This document shows positions 1 through 8,620 of a stretch of DNA of 64,000 nucleotides, in pieces (the first letter of the stretch is position 1; each line of letters starts with the position of its first letter). Where the stretch lies: NCBI RefSeq assembly GCF_017254865.1, contig NZ_JAFKCV010000001.1, positions 372,001 through 436,000 of the forward strand, read 5' to 3'. Under the pieces are notes generated by a model, which was not told the origin of the DNA, made no database searches, and saw only the letters and a list, made by a program, of their open reading frames with translations. Source of the DNA: Bowmanella dokdonensis. Its GTDB lineage: Bacteria; Pseudomonadota; Gammaproteobacteria; Enterobacterales; Alteromonadaceae. The position numbers were made by a program, and so were the translations under genes.

Positions 1-2
1 AG

Positions 3-1190
3 CTGCATTTTGAACTGTCGGCTCCGGCCAGACAACCGCTTGTGCAACAGCCAAGCTGGCACCTGATGCGGGTCGCCTACTTCGAACAAAGCAAGGCGGA
101 CCTGATCCTGGGGCCGGTGGCCCAGGCCATTGAAATGGCCAGAGCCACGCCCGGTGTGTGGGATGTATTGATGCAGCCCCATTGGAAGTTCGGTCCCCAT
201 GTGGACCTGCGCATTCTCACCGATCAGTCCACCTTCCAGAATCATCTGTACCCGGCACTCAAAGGGCTGTTTGACACCTGGCTTGCCGAACATCCGAGTA
301 AAACGGTGCTGGAGCCGGCGGAGTACGAGGCCCTGTCCAGGAAGATCGGCATGTTTGAGCTGGAAAGCGGCCCCTATCTGCCGCTGCTTGAGAATAACAG
401 TGTCAGCCTGGCACCTTTCAAGCCAAGCCAGAATCTGTTGTTGCAGGAATACGCCGACAGCAAGGATCGCATGATGGCTGACTTCACGCCTGATCTCATC
501 CGTTTGCTCGGCGCCAAGCAAGCCCAAGCGGACGCCTTCTTCCTGACCCTGGTGGGCATGCTGGTCATCACCGGCAACTCATTTGCCATGGATGGTATCC
601 AGCGTGGTTATATGTCTTTGCGATCCCATGCGGACTACTTCTTTTCCGCCCATGACAGCAAAGGCCAGTTGCAGGCGAAGTTTAATGCCATGGAGCAGGG
701 CAAGCGTCGCCAGCTGGACGAGATTGTCACGCACTGCACCAGCCGACGTTTCCGGCAGATCCCCTTGCCTGCCGAGTTCCTGAGCATACTGGAGCACTGG
801 CAGCAGGTGGTGGACGCCATGTCCTTGCGTCATGAGCAAATCGTCAGGGACAACTATGACCTGCTGGTTTCCCAGACCACCCATCAGGATACCGCCAACA
901 GCCTCAAAGACGCGCTTCCTGAGGAGTTTATCCAGGCGTTTTCAAATAAGAAAACCACGGAGTTGGGGGAGTATTTCCTGAATACAGAGGAGGGGCAGCA
1001 GGCGCAAAAATCACAGATGTTTATGGTGTATCGCACCAACGTTAACTTTTTCTATTCACTGTTGCCGATTTTGGAGGCGTCACCGATCCAGAAGTTCTGT
1101 CTCTGCCATCTGGTGGCCAACTCGGTAGAACGGGTGTTCGACAAAGACTGGCGCTCGATGATCGGTTTAACCAGGGAGCTTTCCGCATGA
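3..1190 (+). CDS. LanB C-terminal/thiopeptide-type biosynthesis protein (5' partial)
   Basis: The frame is open to the left edge of the window. A GTG at 42 is a possible start but has no ribosome binding site, so the gene most likely begins upstream. The visible part opens with a W-H-L-M-R-V strand and has KFGPHVDLRI about 50 residues later. This is a diverged form of the 'wFfiRY..pgpHLRlR' pattern of the SpaB_C/thiopeptide-type bacteriocin domain. In known systems this fold either eliminates glutamate from glutamylated Ser/Thr (TbtC, LanB C-terminus) or joins two dehydroalanines into a pyridine ring (TbtD, PbtD). Its end overlaps the next gene as ATGA, so it is translationally coupled to the scaffold protein. 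It may be the end of a full LanB or a stand-alone enzyme; the window cannot decide. Family assignment is fairly sure, reaction is inference. Confidence 0.7.
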   Translation: MHFELSAPARQPLVQQPSWHLMRVAYFEQSKADLILGPVAQAIEMARATPGVWDVLMQPHWKFGPHVDLRILTDQSTFQNHLYPALKGLFDTWLAEHPSKTVLEPAEYEALSRKIGMFELESGPYLPLLENNSVSLAPFKPSQNLLLQEYADSKDRMMADFTPDLIRLLGAKQAQADAFFLTLVGMLVITGNSFAMDGIQRGYMSLRSHADYFFSAHDSKGQLQAKFNAMEQGKRRQLDEIVTHCTSRRFRQIPLPAEFLSILEHWQQVVDAMSLRHEQIVRDNYDLLVSQTTHQDTANSLKDALPEEFIQAFSNKKTTELGEYFLNTEEGQQAQKSQMFMVYRTNVNFFYSLLPILEASPIQKFCLCHLVANSVERVFDKDWRSMIGLTRELSA

Positions 1191-3016
1191 GTGATTGGAT
1201 AGACGGCTATGACTCCGCGTACCTGAAACTGAAAAGTTATGTGTATTTCGGGGAAACCGACCAGGGCGTGTTCTTCGAGGCGGGTGCCAACTCCTTTGTT
1301 TTGCGCGGCGCGGGCCTGTATCCCATCGTCAGCAAGATCCTGCAGCATATGGACAACGGTCAGAGTATCGAACAGATCAAAGCACACCTGCCGGATAAGC
1401 TCAAAGGCCTGTTTTCGACGCTGCTGCGTTCACTGCATGACAAAAACATGCTGCATGCGTTGCCCGGACCGGACTCTGATTATGTGCCGGGGCAGCATTC
1501 ACTGGCCAGTGAACTTAAGCTGTTCGCCGAGGATCAACTGGGTTCCGCAGCGGCGTCAGAAGCCCTCGGCCGGTGGCAGCATAGCCGGATCATGCTGGTG
1601 GGGCAGGGCATGGCACTGAAGTCCTGTTTCAAGGCATTGCTGGACTCAGGGATCCGGACAGTGGACCTGTTCTGGGATGAGTCTGTGCCATCCAGGGTCG
1701 GCCGGGATGAAGTGGAAAGCCTGATTGAACCAACGCAGCGCGCCGGTTTCCAGGTGGAAATCTACTCGCGGGATCCGACCCAACAGGATGTTCAGGCGGC
1801 AGACGCTGTCTTGCTGGTCAGCGATCATTGTCGTACTCCTTTGTTTAAAGCGTTACAGGCCCAGGCAGGCCAGCAGCACAAGCCCTGTATTGTGGCCAGC
1901 GTATTCAGCGGCCGGGCGATGTGCCTGCCGGAAATAAACTCGGACTCTGTGGGGTTTGCAGAAGCCGCTTACTGGGCAGCGTTGCGTCCCGAGCAGGCCG
2001 ATTTGAGCCCGGCGGCGCTGTCGATATTGGGGTGTATCGCTGCGCAGCGTATGCTCTTCTGTGCCCTTAAGATAGATAACCAGGCCTGGCGCCACTCGGT
2101 GAGCCTGGTGTCACCCTACCTGGACATCTCCACCCATCCACTGGTGCCGGTTATCGGGGCGGGGCAAATGCCCCCCGAGCTGCCGGCGCTGTCTTATCCG
2201 GATCAGTTCCAATTACCGGATGACAGGGAACTGGCGGAGTACGAAATTTACAAGATACAGCTGCAGCCCTGGTTTGACCCTCAGTTAGGTTGCCTGGAAC
2301 TGGGCAATGACGATGCCATCGAGCAGATGCCTCTGTTCCAGTTTCCCGTTCGCATCTGCCTGCCTGACAGGGAGACGCAACATGTCCTCGGCTGGGGCGT
2401 CAATCTGGCCGAGTCCGGTCTGATGGCCTTGTCTCATGCCCTGGAAGTGTTGCTGCAGGCGTCCGGCTACCCGGATCAGCCATTGGTGGTGGCATTTGAT
2501 GCTACGCAGTGGGAAAGACAGGCCGGGGCCAGGGCCCTGGCCGTCAACCCTGAATTCAGCCAGTCCGCTCCGTGGACCTGGCTCAATCCTGACAGCCTGA
2601 CCGATGCAAAAAGCCAGATGTTATTGCGCTTGCTCCGTTACCGGCACCAGGGTGAGGTAAAGATCCAACTGATTGGTCTGAGCAAAATGGATGCTTATGT
2701 GGCGCAGATCAGTCTGGGGGGGCAGTGGATTGCCTCGGCGTCCGGTTCCTCTTACCTGGAGGCGGTTCAGGAAGCCCTGGGCCGCAGTTGCAGTCATTTT
2801 CAGATCCAGAAAACCGGTCAACCCGGCTACTGGAAGAACCGTTTGCCAGCCCTGGAAGTGTCCGCCGGTAAAAAGGTGGAGAGTCTGGAAGCGTTGCTCG
2901 GAAATGACGCTGCGTTACCGGAACTGGCCATTGAGTATGTCCGCGTCAATCCCTGTGGATTTCCACCCGGCGTGTATGGCGGTTACGCCAGACTGAAAAT
3001 GGGAGGTGTCCTGTGA
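1187..3016 (+). CDS. RRE-containing E1-like leader-binding scaffold (ocin-ThiF-like)
   Basis: A 609-residue protein resembling the 'putative thiazole-containing bacteriocin maturation protein' (F protein) of heterocycloanthracin-type clusters. Residues about 12-95 form a PqqD-like RiPP recognition element, with a three-strand beta start followed by helices. This is the domain that binds a precursor leader peptide. Residues about 130-290 look like a ThiF/E1 Rossmann fold, but the nucleotide loop is degenerate (VGQGMALKSC instead of GxGGLG), so it is probably a non-catalytic scaffold. It would hand the peptide to the cyclodehydratase encoded next. Neighbours overlap on both sides (ATGA at 1187, GTGA at 3013). 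The C-terminal 300 residues are not recognised beyond family resemblance. Confidence 0.8.
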   Translation: MSDWIDGYDSAYLKLKSYVYFGETDQGVFFEAGANSFVLRGAGLYPIVSKILQHMDNGQSIEQIKAHLPDKLKGLFSTLLRSLHDKNMLHALPGPDSDYVPGQHSLASELKLFAEDQLGSAAASEALGRWQHSRIMLVGQGMALKSCFKALLDSGIRTVDLFWDESVPSRVGRDEVESLIEPTQRAGFQVEIYSRDPTQQDVQAADAVLLVSDHCRTPLFKALQAQAGQQHKPCIVASVFSGRAMCLPEINSDSVGFAEAAYWAALRPEQADLSPAALSILGCIAAQRMLFCALKIDNQAWRHSVSLVSPYLDISTHPLVPVIGAGQMPPELPALSYPDQFQLPDDRELAEYEIYKIQLQPWFDPQLGCLELGNDDAIEQMPLFQFPVRICLPDRETQHVLGWGVNLAESGLMALSHALEVLLQASGYPDQPLVVAFDATQWERQAGARALAVNPEFSQSAPWTWLNPDSLTDAKSQMLLRLLRYRHQGEVKIQLIGLSKMDAYVAQISLGGQWIASASGSSYLEAVQEALGRSCSHFQIQKTGQPGYWKNRLPALEVSAGKKVESLEALLGNDAALPELAIEYVRVNPCGFPPGVYGGYARLKMGGVL

Positions 3017-4995
3017 ATGACCTGCCCATAGGGATACTGGCAGCAGCGGGCTGTGATACCTTGCTGGAGACAGTCAAAGGCTTGCTCAGGGAAACCAACA
3101 GACAAACGGCTCAGGTTGCCTCTCTGGAAGACCGCCATCTGAATCCGGCGACTGCCGGTCTGTGGCTTGTGCTCGCCGACAGTCGAGGCGACATGGACAG
3201 AGTATTAACCTGGCAGCAGCGTTGCCGTGAGGCGCAGGTGCCATTGCTGCTGGTCAGTCAGTCACCGGGCCTGATCAACCTCGGTCCCCTGGTGAGACCC
3301 GGACAGGATGCTTGCATTGGCTGTTGGAAAAAATGGGTCGACAACAACCACCGCTTGCCGCAAATCAGCCGGTCCGGGCAGCCTGACCGCCAGATACAGG
3401 CGCAGTTGCCACTGACACCCATGGCCGCCGATCTGTTCAAAACCTTGCTGTTGCAAGTGCTGACGCAGGCTGTCGGTAAACCTGAGTCACTCCATGCCAC
3501 TTATTGGCGCCTGCGTCTGCGGGAGCTGGCGTCTTCCAGACATACCTACAATGCCCTGTGCGAATGTCCCCATTGTGACAATGACAAACCGGACAGCGAA
3601 CAGAATGCGCAGATTCACTTCAGACCCCGCCTGAAAAGACATGTCGTTGACAAGCGCGTGCCTAATCCGCGATTGTCGCTGGAGGGGGTCAGACGGCAAT
3701 TCGTCGATCGGCACAGTGGCCTGATCAAGCACTTGTATCAGAGCATCTCGTCCAGCCTGATGCCCATGTACACGGCTGAAATGCAGTTAATGGACAGCGA
3801 GGACTTTGAGTCGGGCTACGGCCGCGCCGAAACGGCGCAGAAGTCAGAACTGGTGGCGATTCTTGAAGGAATTGAACGTTTTGCCGGCTACAGTCCAAAA
3901 CGCACCCGCACTCAGGTGCGCGGTAGTTATCGGACCATCCGTGCTGCCTACCCCGGCCGTTGCGTGGATCCTCAGGACTTTATTCTGCACGATCCAGCCC
4001 TTCGCAACCCCAGATTTGCCCTGCTGGACTATCATCCCGATTTGGAGTTCAACTGGTGCTGGGGTTACTCGTTCCGGCAGCAGGCGCCGGTGTTAATACC
4101 CGAACAGTTGGTCTACTACCGCCTCGAAGGCACCGAAGCGGCACCGGTTAACCGTTTTGTGTATGACTCCAGTAACGGCTGTGCCATGGGTGGGTGCCTG
4201 GAAGAAGCCATCTTGTGTGGTCTGTTTGAAGTGGTGGAACGGGATGCCTACCTGACCACCTGGTACAGCCGGCTGGTGCCGGATCGCATCGACAATGCCA
4301 GTATCCGGGAGGGCAGGGTTCAGGCCTTGATCGCCAGGGCACAAGCCGAAGGCTTCGAAATTTACCTGTTTGACATGGCTCTGGATATTCCGATTCCGGC
4401 GGTTTGGGCCATGATCGTCGACCCGGCGGACGATGCCCCGGTCAAATCTTACTGCGCCTCGGCTGCCCACAGCCAGTGGCATGAAGCCATCTTCTCGGCG
4501 CTGGTCGAAGTCGTCACCTCTATGGGGGTCTATCGGCAGTCGATGCCGGGCCAAAGGGCAAAGGCGTTGCAGATGGTGGATGACCACGATCAGGTTGAGC
4601 ACATGCCGGATCATGTACTGCTGTACAGTGCGCCTGAAACCTACCCGCGCCTGGAGTTCCTGCATCAGGGGCCACTGCTGAGCCTGGCCGAGTGCGAGGC
4701 ACGGCTGCCCTCTCTGTATCACCAGGATCTCAACCAGGAACTGCACATCCAGGCCGACAAGGTACTGAATGTGGCCAGCGATCTGATTGTGGTGCAGCAG
4801 TCCTTCAGCAAGATGGAAGATAACGGCCTGCATTGTGTCAAGGTGCTGGCGCCGGGCCTGATGCCCGTCACCTTTGGCCATCAGTACCGGCGGATCAGTT
4901 ATCCCCGCCTTGACTCGGCGGCCAGGGCCCGTGGTCAGTGGGCGGCGCACTTTAACGCCGAGCGTATCAATCCTTTCCCACACAATTTTCCCTGA
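3013..4995 (+). CDS. YcaO azoline cyclodehydratase with fused E1-like zinc region
   Basis: This 660-residue protein likely converts Cys/Ser/Thr of the precursor to thiazolines or oxazolines by ATP-dependent backbone activation. The N-terminal third carries CIGC (101-104) and CECPHC (183-188), the split tetracysteine zinc site of the E1-like cyclodehydratase partner. The YcaO domain starts near residue 210. It shows the ATP/Mg glutamates in ELVAILEGIER (279-289), then the downstream GLFEVVERDAY segment. The protein ends in INPFPHNFP, a variant of the proline-rich (PxPxP) tail that completes the active site of azoline-forming YcaOs. The start is a GTG overlapping the previous stop, with a good GGGAGG upstream. 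The TfuA-linked YcaO in the same operon lacks this tail, so the two YcaOs probably do different chemistry. Confidence 0.88.
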   Translation: MNDLPIGILAAAGCDTLLETVKGLLRETNRQTAQVASLEDRHLNPATAGLWLVLADSRGDMDRVLTWQQRCREAQVPLLLVSQSPGLINLGPLVRPGQDACIGCWKKWVDNNHRLPQISRSGQPDRQIQAQLPLTPMAADLFKTLLLQVLTQAVGKPESLHATYWRLRLRELASSRHTYNALCECPHCDNDKPDSEQNAQIHFRPRLKRHVVDKRVPNPRLSLEGVRRQFVDRHSGLIKHLYQSISSSLMPMYTAEMQLMDSEDFESGYGRAETAQKSELVAILEGIERFAGYSPKRTRTQVRGSYRTIRAAYPGRCVDPQDFILHDPALRNPRFALLDYHPDLEFNWCWGYSFRQQAPVLIPEQLVYYRLEGTEAAPVNRFVYDSSNGCAMGGCLEEAILCGLFEVVERDAYLTTWYSRLVPDRIDNASIREGRVQALIARAQAEGFEIYLFDMALDIPIPAVWAMIVDPADDAPVKSYCASAAHSQWHEAIFSALVEVVTSMGVYRQSMPGQRAKALQMVDDHDQVEHMPDHVLLYSAPETYPRLEFLHQGPLLSLAECEARLPSLYHQDLNQELHIQADKVLNVASDLIVVQQSFSKMEDNGLHCVKVLAPGLMPVTFGHQYRRISYPRLDSAARARGQWAAHFNAERINPFPHNFP

Positions 4996-5005
4996 GGAGG
5001 CAGAT

Positions 5006-6472
5006 ATGCAAAAGCTGACCCCACTGGATGCCTGGGTATTGAGCACCTATCAGCGTCTGGAGAGCCTGGATGTGCCGGTGTTTGATTTAACTACCACCCG
5101 GGACATACGACCACTGCCCCGGACCGTCTCATCCGGCACTTTGTATTCGCTGCCCACAGCACTGCCCCGCCAGCTTAAGACGCTGGGGGCATATCTGCAG
5201 GATGAGCAAGGAAGCTTGGACGAGGCCTTGTCCGCGGTGCAGAAACTGTCTCTGCTGTTCCGTTATCTGGCCTCTCCCCTGCGCTTTGAGCCCTACAACG
5301 AGAGTCCGGTGCATAAAGCGGTACCCTCTGCCCGCTGTATGTATCCGTTGCAGTTTGTGCTGCTGTTCAAGCAGGCAGAGAGGATCCAGGCCTATTCATA
5401 CCAACCGGACTTTCATGCCCTGCAGCCCATGGCCTTGCCAGCCTCTCCCGACCTCGCCTCTGCACCGGATGGCGCCAGCTTGTTATGTGTGGCGCAGATA
5501 TGGAAAACGGCGGAAAAATACGGCGAATTCGCCCATTTCCCGGTCGTGCTGGAAGCCGGTCATGCCTACAGTCAATCGCTTCACCTCCGAGGCCTGCTGG
5601 GATGGGACACAAGCCGTTCGCCCATTGCTGCCGAATCCATGCACTGCCTGGCAAAAGGACAGTGGGAGATGGTGCTGTTCAGCCTCAGTCTGGATGAATT
5701 GCAGGAGCAGCATTTACAGGCATTGCCCTGTGCCACTGCACAACTGGCCAGGGTCGGGGAAAATCCTGGACTGAGTGAGCGATTCGCGCGGCTGCCGGCT
5801 TTTAACACTTTGTTCAAGCAAGGCCGTCGGCTGACCACTGAGCAGCCGGGAGGCCGCATCCAATCGCCAGCCGGCAAGCCCACTGACAAGGATTTTCTGC
5901 AGTTGTGCCGGGCCAGGCATTCGGGGAATGACCGCAGCGGTCTGGCCCCGGTGCTGGCCAGGGTCCCGGCCAGGACACTGACCACTGTGCAAACCACCTT
6001 CGACGCACTGCGTCATCGCCGCGGTATAGGTGAGGAAGAGACTCATCTTAAGGTGAGCTTTGCCTGGCTGGCCGGCGGCGATGTCAAGGTGGGCCTGTAT
6101 GACCTCCAGGGGCGATGGCTCACGCCACAGATGGACGAGGCTGAGTTTATCCGCCATGTGCGTCGCATCCTGCCCTACAAGCTGATGCGTTTTAACACTT
6201 CGGCCATGAGTCTGATTGTGTTCTTCAGCACCGATCCCGTGCAGGCGCTGGAACGCTTCGGTGAAGCGGCATTCAGAAATATGCATATGGCTGCCGGTGC
6301 GGCGGCACAAGACATGAGCCTGACCGCCGCAGCCATGGGGATGTTTTCACGGCCGGTCAGAATGATGCGCGAAGAGCGGATAGAGCAGGCCCTGCCGGTT
6401 GGCGGACAGGTACTTTATCAGGTGCTGTGTGGCTTCAACCGCCGTTCAAATTTAACTTTTGAGGTGCTCTGA
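5006..6472 (+). CDS. SagB-type FMN azoline dehydrogenase
   Basis: A 488-residue nitroreductase-fold protein that would oxidise azolines to azoles with FMN. Characteristic pieces are PSARCMYP (107-114), the Lys-Tyr pair at 171-172 in AEKYGEF, which matches the catalytic KY of McbC, and VLEAGHAYSQ followed by GLLGWD, the usual flavin-binding stretch of SagB proteins. Residues from about 300 to the end look like a second, degraded nitroreductase half, as in double-domain SagB/ThcOx enzymes. The ATG at 5006 is chosen over upstream in-frame starts because GAGGAGG lies 5 bases before it and the upstream codons overlap the YcaO gene. The stop overlaps the next ATG by one base. Confidence 0.87.
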   Translation: MQKLTPLDAWVLSTYQRLESLDVPVFDLTTTRDIRPLPRTVSSGTLYSLPTALPRQLKTLGAYLQDEQGSLDEALSAVQKLSLLFRYLASPLRFEPYNESPVHKAVPSARCMYPLQFVLLFKQAERIQAYSYQPDFHALQPMALPASPDLASAPDGASLLCVAQIWKTAEKYGEFAHFPVVLEAGHAYSQSLHLRGLLGWDTSRSPIAAESMHCLAKGQWEMVLFSLSLDELQEQHLQALPCATAQLARVGENPGLSERFARLPAFNTLFKQGRRLTTEQPGGRIQSPAGKPTDKDFLQLCRARHSGNDRSGLAPVLARVPARTLTTVQTTFDALRHRRGIGEEETHLKVSFAWLAGGDVKVGLYDLQGRWLTPQMDEAEFIRHVRRILPYKLMRFNTSAMSLIVFFSTDPVQALERFGEAAFRNMHMAAGAAAQDMSLTAAAMGMFSRPVRMMREERIEQALPVGGQVLYQVLCGFNRRSNLTFEVL

Positions 6473-7464
6473 TGAAGACAGAAAACTGGTATTCACTGCA
6501 TATATTTCTACACGACCCGGAGAAATCGGAAGCCTTTCTGGTCAACCGGCTGGCGCCGTTGGCGCAGCAACTGAAACGCGAGGGACGGCTATCGGGTTGG
6601 TTCTTTATCCGATACTGGATGGGCGGCCCGCACTTGCGCTTTCGTTTCCGCACTGCCGATGTCCAACTGCTGTCCAGTATTCAACAGATGCTGAAAACGC
6701 AAGTACAAGATTATTGCAGTGATACTTCGCTGACGGCCCAGGACTACTATGCCAATCACAGCTTTGATGGCGAGCAGCCGGCCGGGGACAGTCTGCCCTG
6801 GTATGACGAGGGTACGGTGGCCGCCATCGGATACGAGCCGGAGTACCAGCGCTATGGCGGCGAGCAGGCGATCGGCCTGAGTGAAGAATTGTTTGAACAG
6901 TCTAGCCAGCTGGCACTCGCCATCATTAAAGCGACCCCGCAGGGACCCCATGCCAGACTGGGGCTGGCTATGCCCTTGATGGTGGAGACCCTGACCGCCT
7001 ATACCGCAGATTTAGGTCTGGCCGAGGCTTTTTTCAGCGGTTATGCGGCGTTCTGGGAGACTTACTCTTCCCAGAATGCTCAGCTGGCCGCCACGCAAAG
7101 GCAGAGCCAGGCAGATCCCCAGACCCTGCAACTGGTTCAGCGCTCCTTTCCGCCCAGAACCCATCTGCAGAACGGCCAGTTGCTGCAGATCTGGCAGCAC
7201 AGTGTCAGCCGTTTTATTGACAGTCTGGCCGCAAAGCATGAACAGCGTGCACTGATGTCGCCATTTGATAATCAGCCGGTAGCCGAAACCGGATTGGAGC
7301 CAGCCCTCTTACACCTGCTGTCTTCACAGATGCACATGCTGAATAACCGCCTGGGACTGACCCCTTCATTCGAACTCATCCTGTCCCTGCGCATTGCCAG
7401 TGCGATCCGCACTCTGCAGCAACAATTTAAGGAGAAAGACAGTGAAAGTCTTGTCGTTGCTTAA
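6472..7464 (+). CDS. Thiopeptide-type (SpaB_C-like) biosynthesis protein
   Basis: A 330-residue stand-alone member of the LanB C-terminal family. The N-terminus reads W-Y-S-L-H-I-F, then GWFFIRYWMGGPHLRFRFR near residues 40-60, a near-consensus match to the family signature. In known pathways stand-alone members either eliminate tRNA-derived glutamate to make dehydroamino acids or catalyse the [4+2] reaction that forms the pyridine of thiopeptides. It overlaps the SagB stop by one base. A second, more diverged member is at the left edge, so the cluster has a pair, as thiopeptide pathways do. Which reaction it performs cannot be read from the sequence alone. Confidence 0.82.
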   Translation: MKTENWYSLHIFLHDPEKSEAFLVNRLAPLAQQLKREGRLSGWFFIRYWMGGPHLRFRFRTADVQLLSSIQQMLKTQVQDYCSDTSLTAQDYYANHSFDGEQPAGDSLPWYDEGTVAAIGYEPEYQRYGGEQAIGLSEELFEQSSQLALAIIKATPQGPHARLGLAMPLMVETLTAYTADLGLAEAFFSGYAAFWETYSSQNAQLAATQRQSQADPQTLQLVQRSFPPRTHLQNGQLLQIWQHSVSRFIDSLAAKHEQRALMSPFDNQPVAETGLEPALLHLLSSQMHMLNNRLGLTPSFELILSLRIASAIRTLQQQFKEKDSESLVVA

Positions 7465-8608
7465 GGAATTGTTGCAAGCCTACCGGCTGAGGCTGTGTTT
7501 GCTGGCCCTGGCCACCACATTGGCCTTTTTAACCTACGGCGTGCTTGGGGCGTTTCGCTATTCACTCAATAGTGGCGATGCGGAAGTGTCTGAGAGCCGT
7601 CTGATTGTCACCCACCGTATGGGCCTGATGCAGACTCTGCCGTTGTCCTATGTGGAGCAATTGGCCGGTTTCCCCGGTGTGGAGCAGGTGGGTCATGCGA
7701 CCTGGCAGGGACTGTTTTACCAGGATCAGAAGAACATGCCGATGATCCTTGCTGTCACGCCCAGACAATGGTTTGAACAACATCCAGACATGGTGGTGGA
7801 TGACGTCACCCGAGACCGCTTCCTTATCCAGCGGGACGGTCTGTTAGTCAGTGAGGGGCTGGCGAAGAAATACGGCTGGCAGGTGGGTGACAATATCCCG
7901 CTGAAGAGCTTTATTTTCATGCCACCGGGGAATGAACCGGCCTGGAAGTACCGTCTCAGTGGCACCTTCCACAGCGATGAGAGCGGCGGCGGTCGCAACT
8001 ATGCCATCACCCATTATGAGTATTTCAACCAGGGGCGCAGCGTCTGGAAAGACACGGTAGGAACCCTGGTTGTCTCTCCGGATGCTTCCACAGATATCAT
8101 GGAGCTGGCGCAGCGTATCGACGCCCATTTTGCCCAGTCCAACCATCCCACCTCCAGTAACACCGACAAAGAATTTCATGCTGAGTTCTTCGCCCAGTTC
8201 GGCAATGTGGTGCAACTCATCAGTATCGTCACCGCCATCGTCTTCGTTGCCTTGCTGTTGATCGTCACCAGCGGGATGACCCTGACGGTGCGTCAGATGT
8301 CACGGCAACTGGGAATTCTCAGGGTCATGGGCTATTCCGGCACCCAGCTGTACGCCCTGGTGCTGTCCCTGATGCTGGTGATTGTGGCCACCGGGGCACT
8401 GCTGGGTATCAGTGCAGCGGGGCTGTTCAACCTGTTGGTTACCGACGCCCTGCCACAGTTTCTGCCCAGTGTCTTCCTGCCGGCTTCGGTGATAGGCGAA
8501 GTCGTATTGATTGCTCTGGGCATTGCCGTGGGCGGGTCGGTTCTGCCCGGTTGGATTGCCCTGACCAGCAGTATCGGCAGGGTGCTGACAGTAGAGCAAG
8601 CGGGCTGA
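7442..8608 (+). CDS. ABC transporter permease, FtsX/MacB type (first)
   Basis: A 388-residue inner-membrane permease with the MacB/FtsX layout: a transmembrane helix at about residues 18-38, a periplasmic domain of some 210 residues, then three helices in the last 130 residues with the typical MTLTVRQMSRQLGILRVMGYS coupling segment between the second and third. Start is the GTG at 7442, preceded by AAGGAGAAA and overlapping the previous gene by 23 bases. An in-frame codon at 7394 lacks such a site. It probably pairs with the second permease, the adaptor and the ATPase that follow to export the peptide across both membranes. It has no peptidase domain. Confidence 0.85.
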   Translation: MKVLSLLKELLQAYRLRLCLLALATTLAFLTYGVLGAFRYSLNSGDAEVSESRLIVTHRMGLMQTLPLSYVEQLAGFPGVEQVGHATWQGLFYQDQKNMPMILAVTPRQWFEQHPDMVVDDVTRDRFLIQRDGLLVSEGLAKKYGWQVGDNIPLKSFIFMPPGNEPAWKYRLSGTFHSDESGGGRNYAITHYEYFNQGRSVWKDTVGTLVVSPDASTDIMELAQRIDAHFAQSNHPTSSNTDKEFHAEFFAQFGNVVQLISIVTAIVFVALLLIVTSGMTLTVRQMSRQLGILRVMGYSGTQLYALVLSLMLVIVATGALLGISAAGLFNLLVTDALPQFLPSVFLPASVIGEVVLIALGIAVGGSVLPGWIALTSSIGRVLTVEQAG

Positions 8609-8620
8609 CAGGGGGCTAAG

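Noticed and set aside
4093-5046. 317-codon minus-strand open frame over the first YcaO gene
   Set aside because: It is antisense to a gene with clear YcaO motifs and has no recognisable domain; long antisense frames are common at this G+C content.
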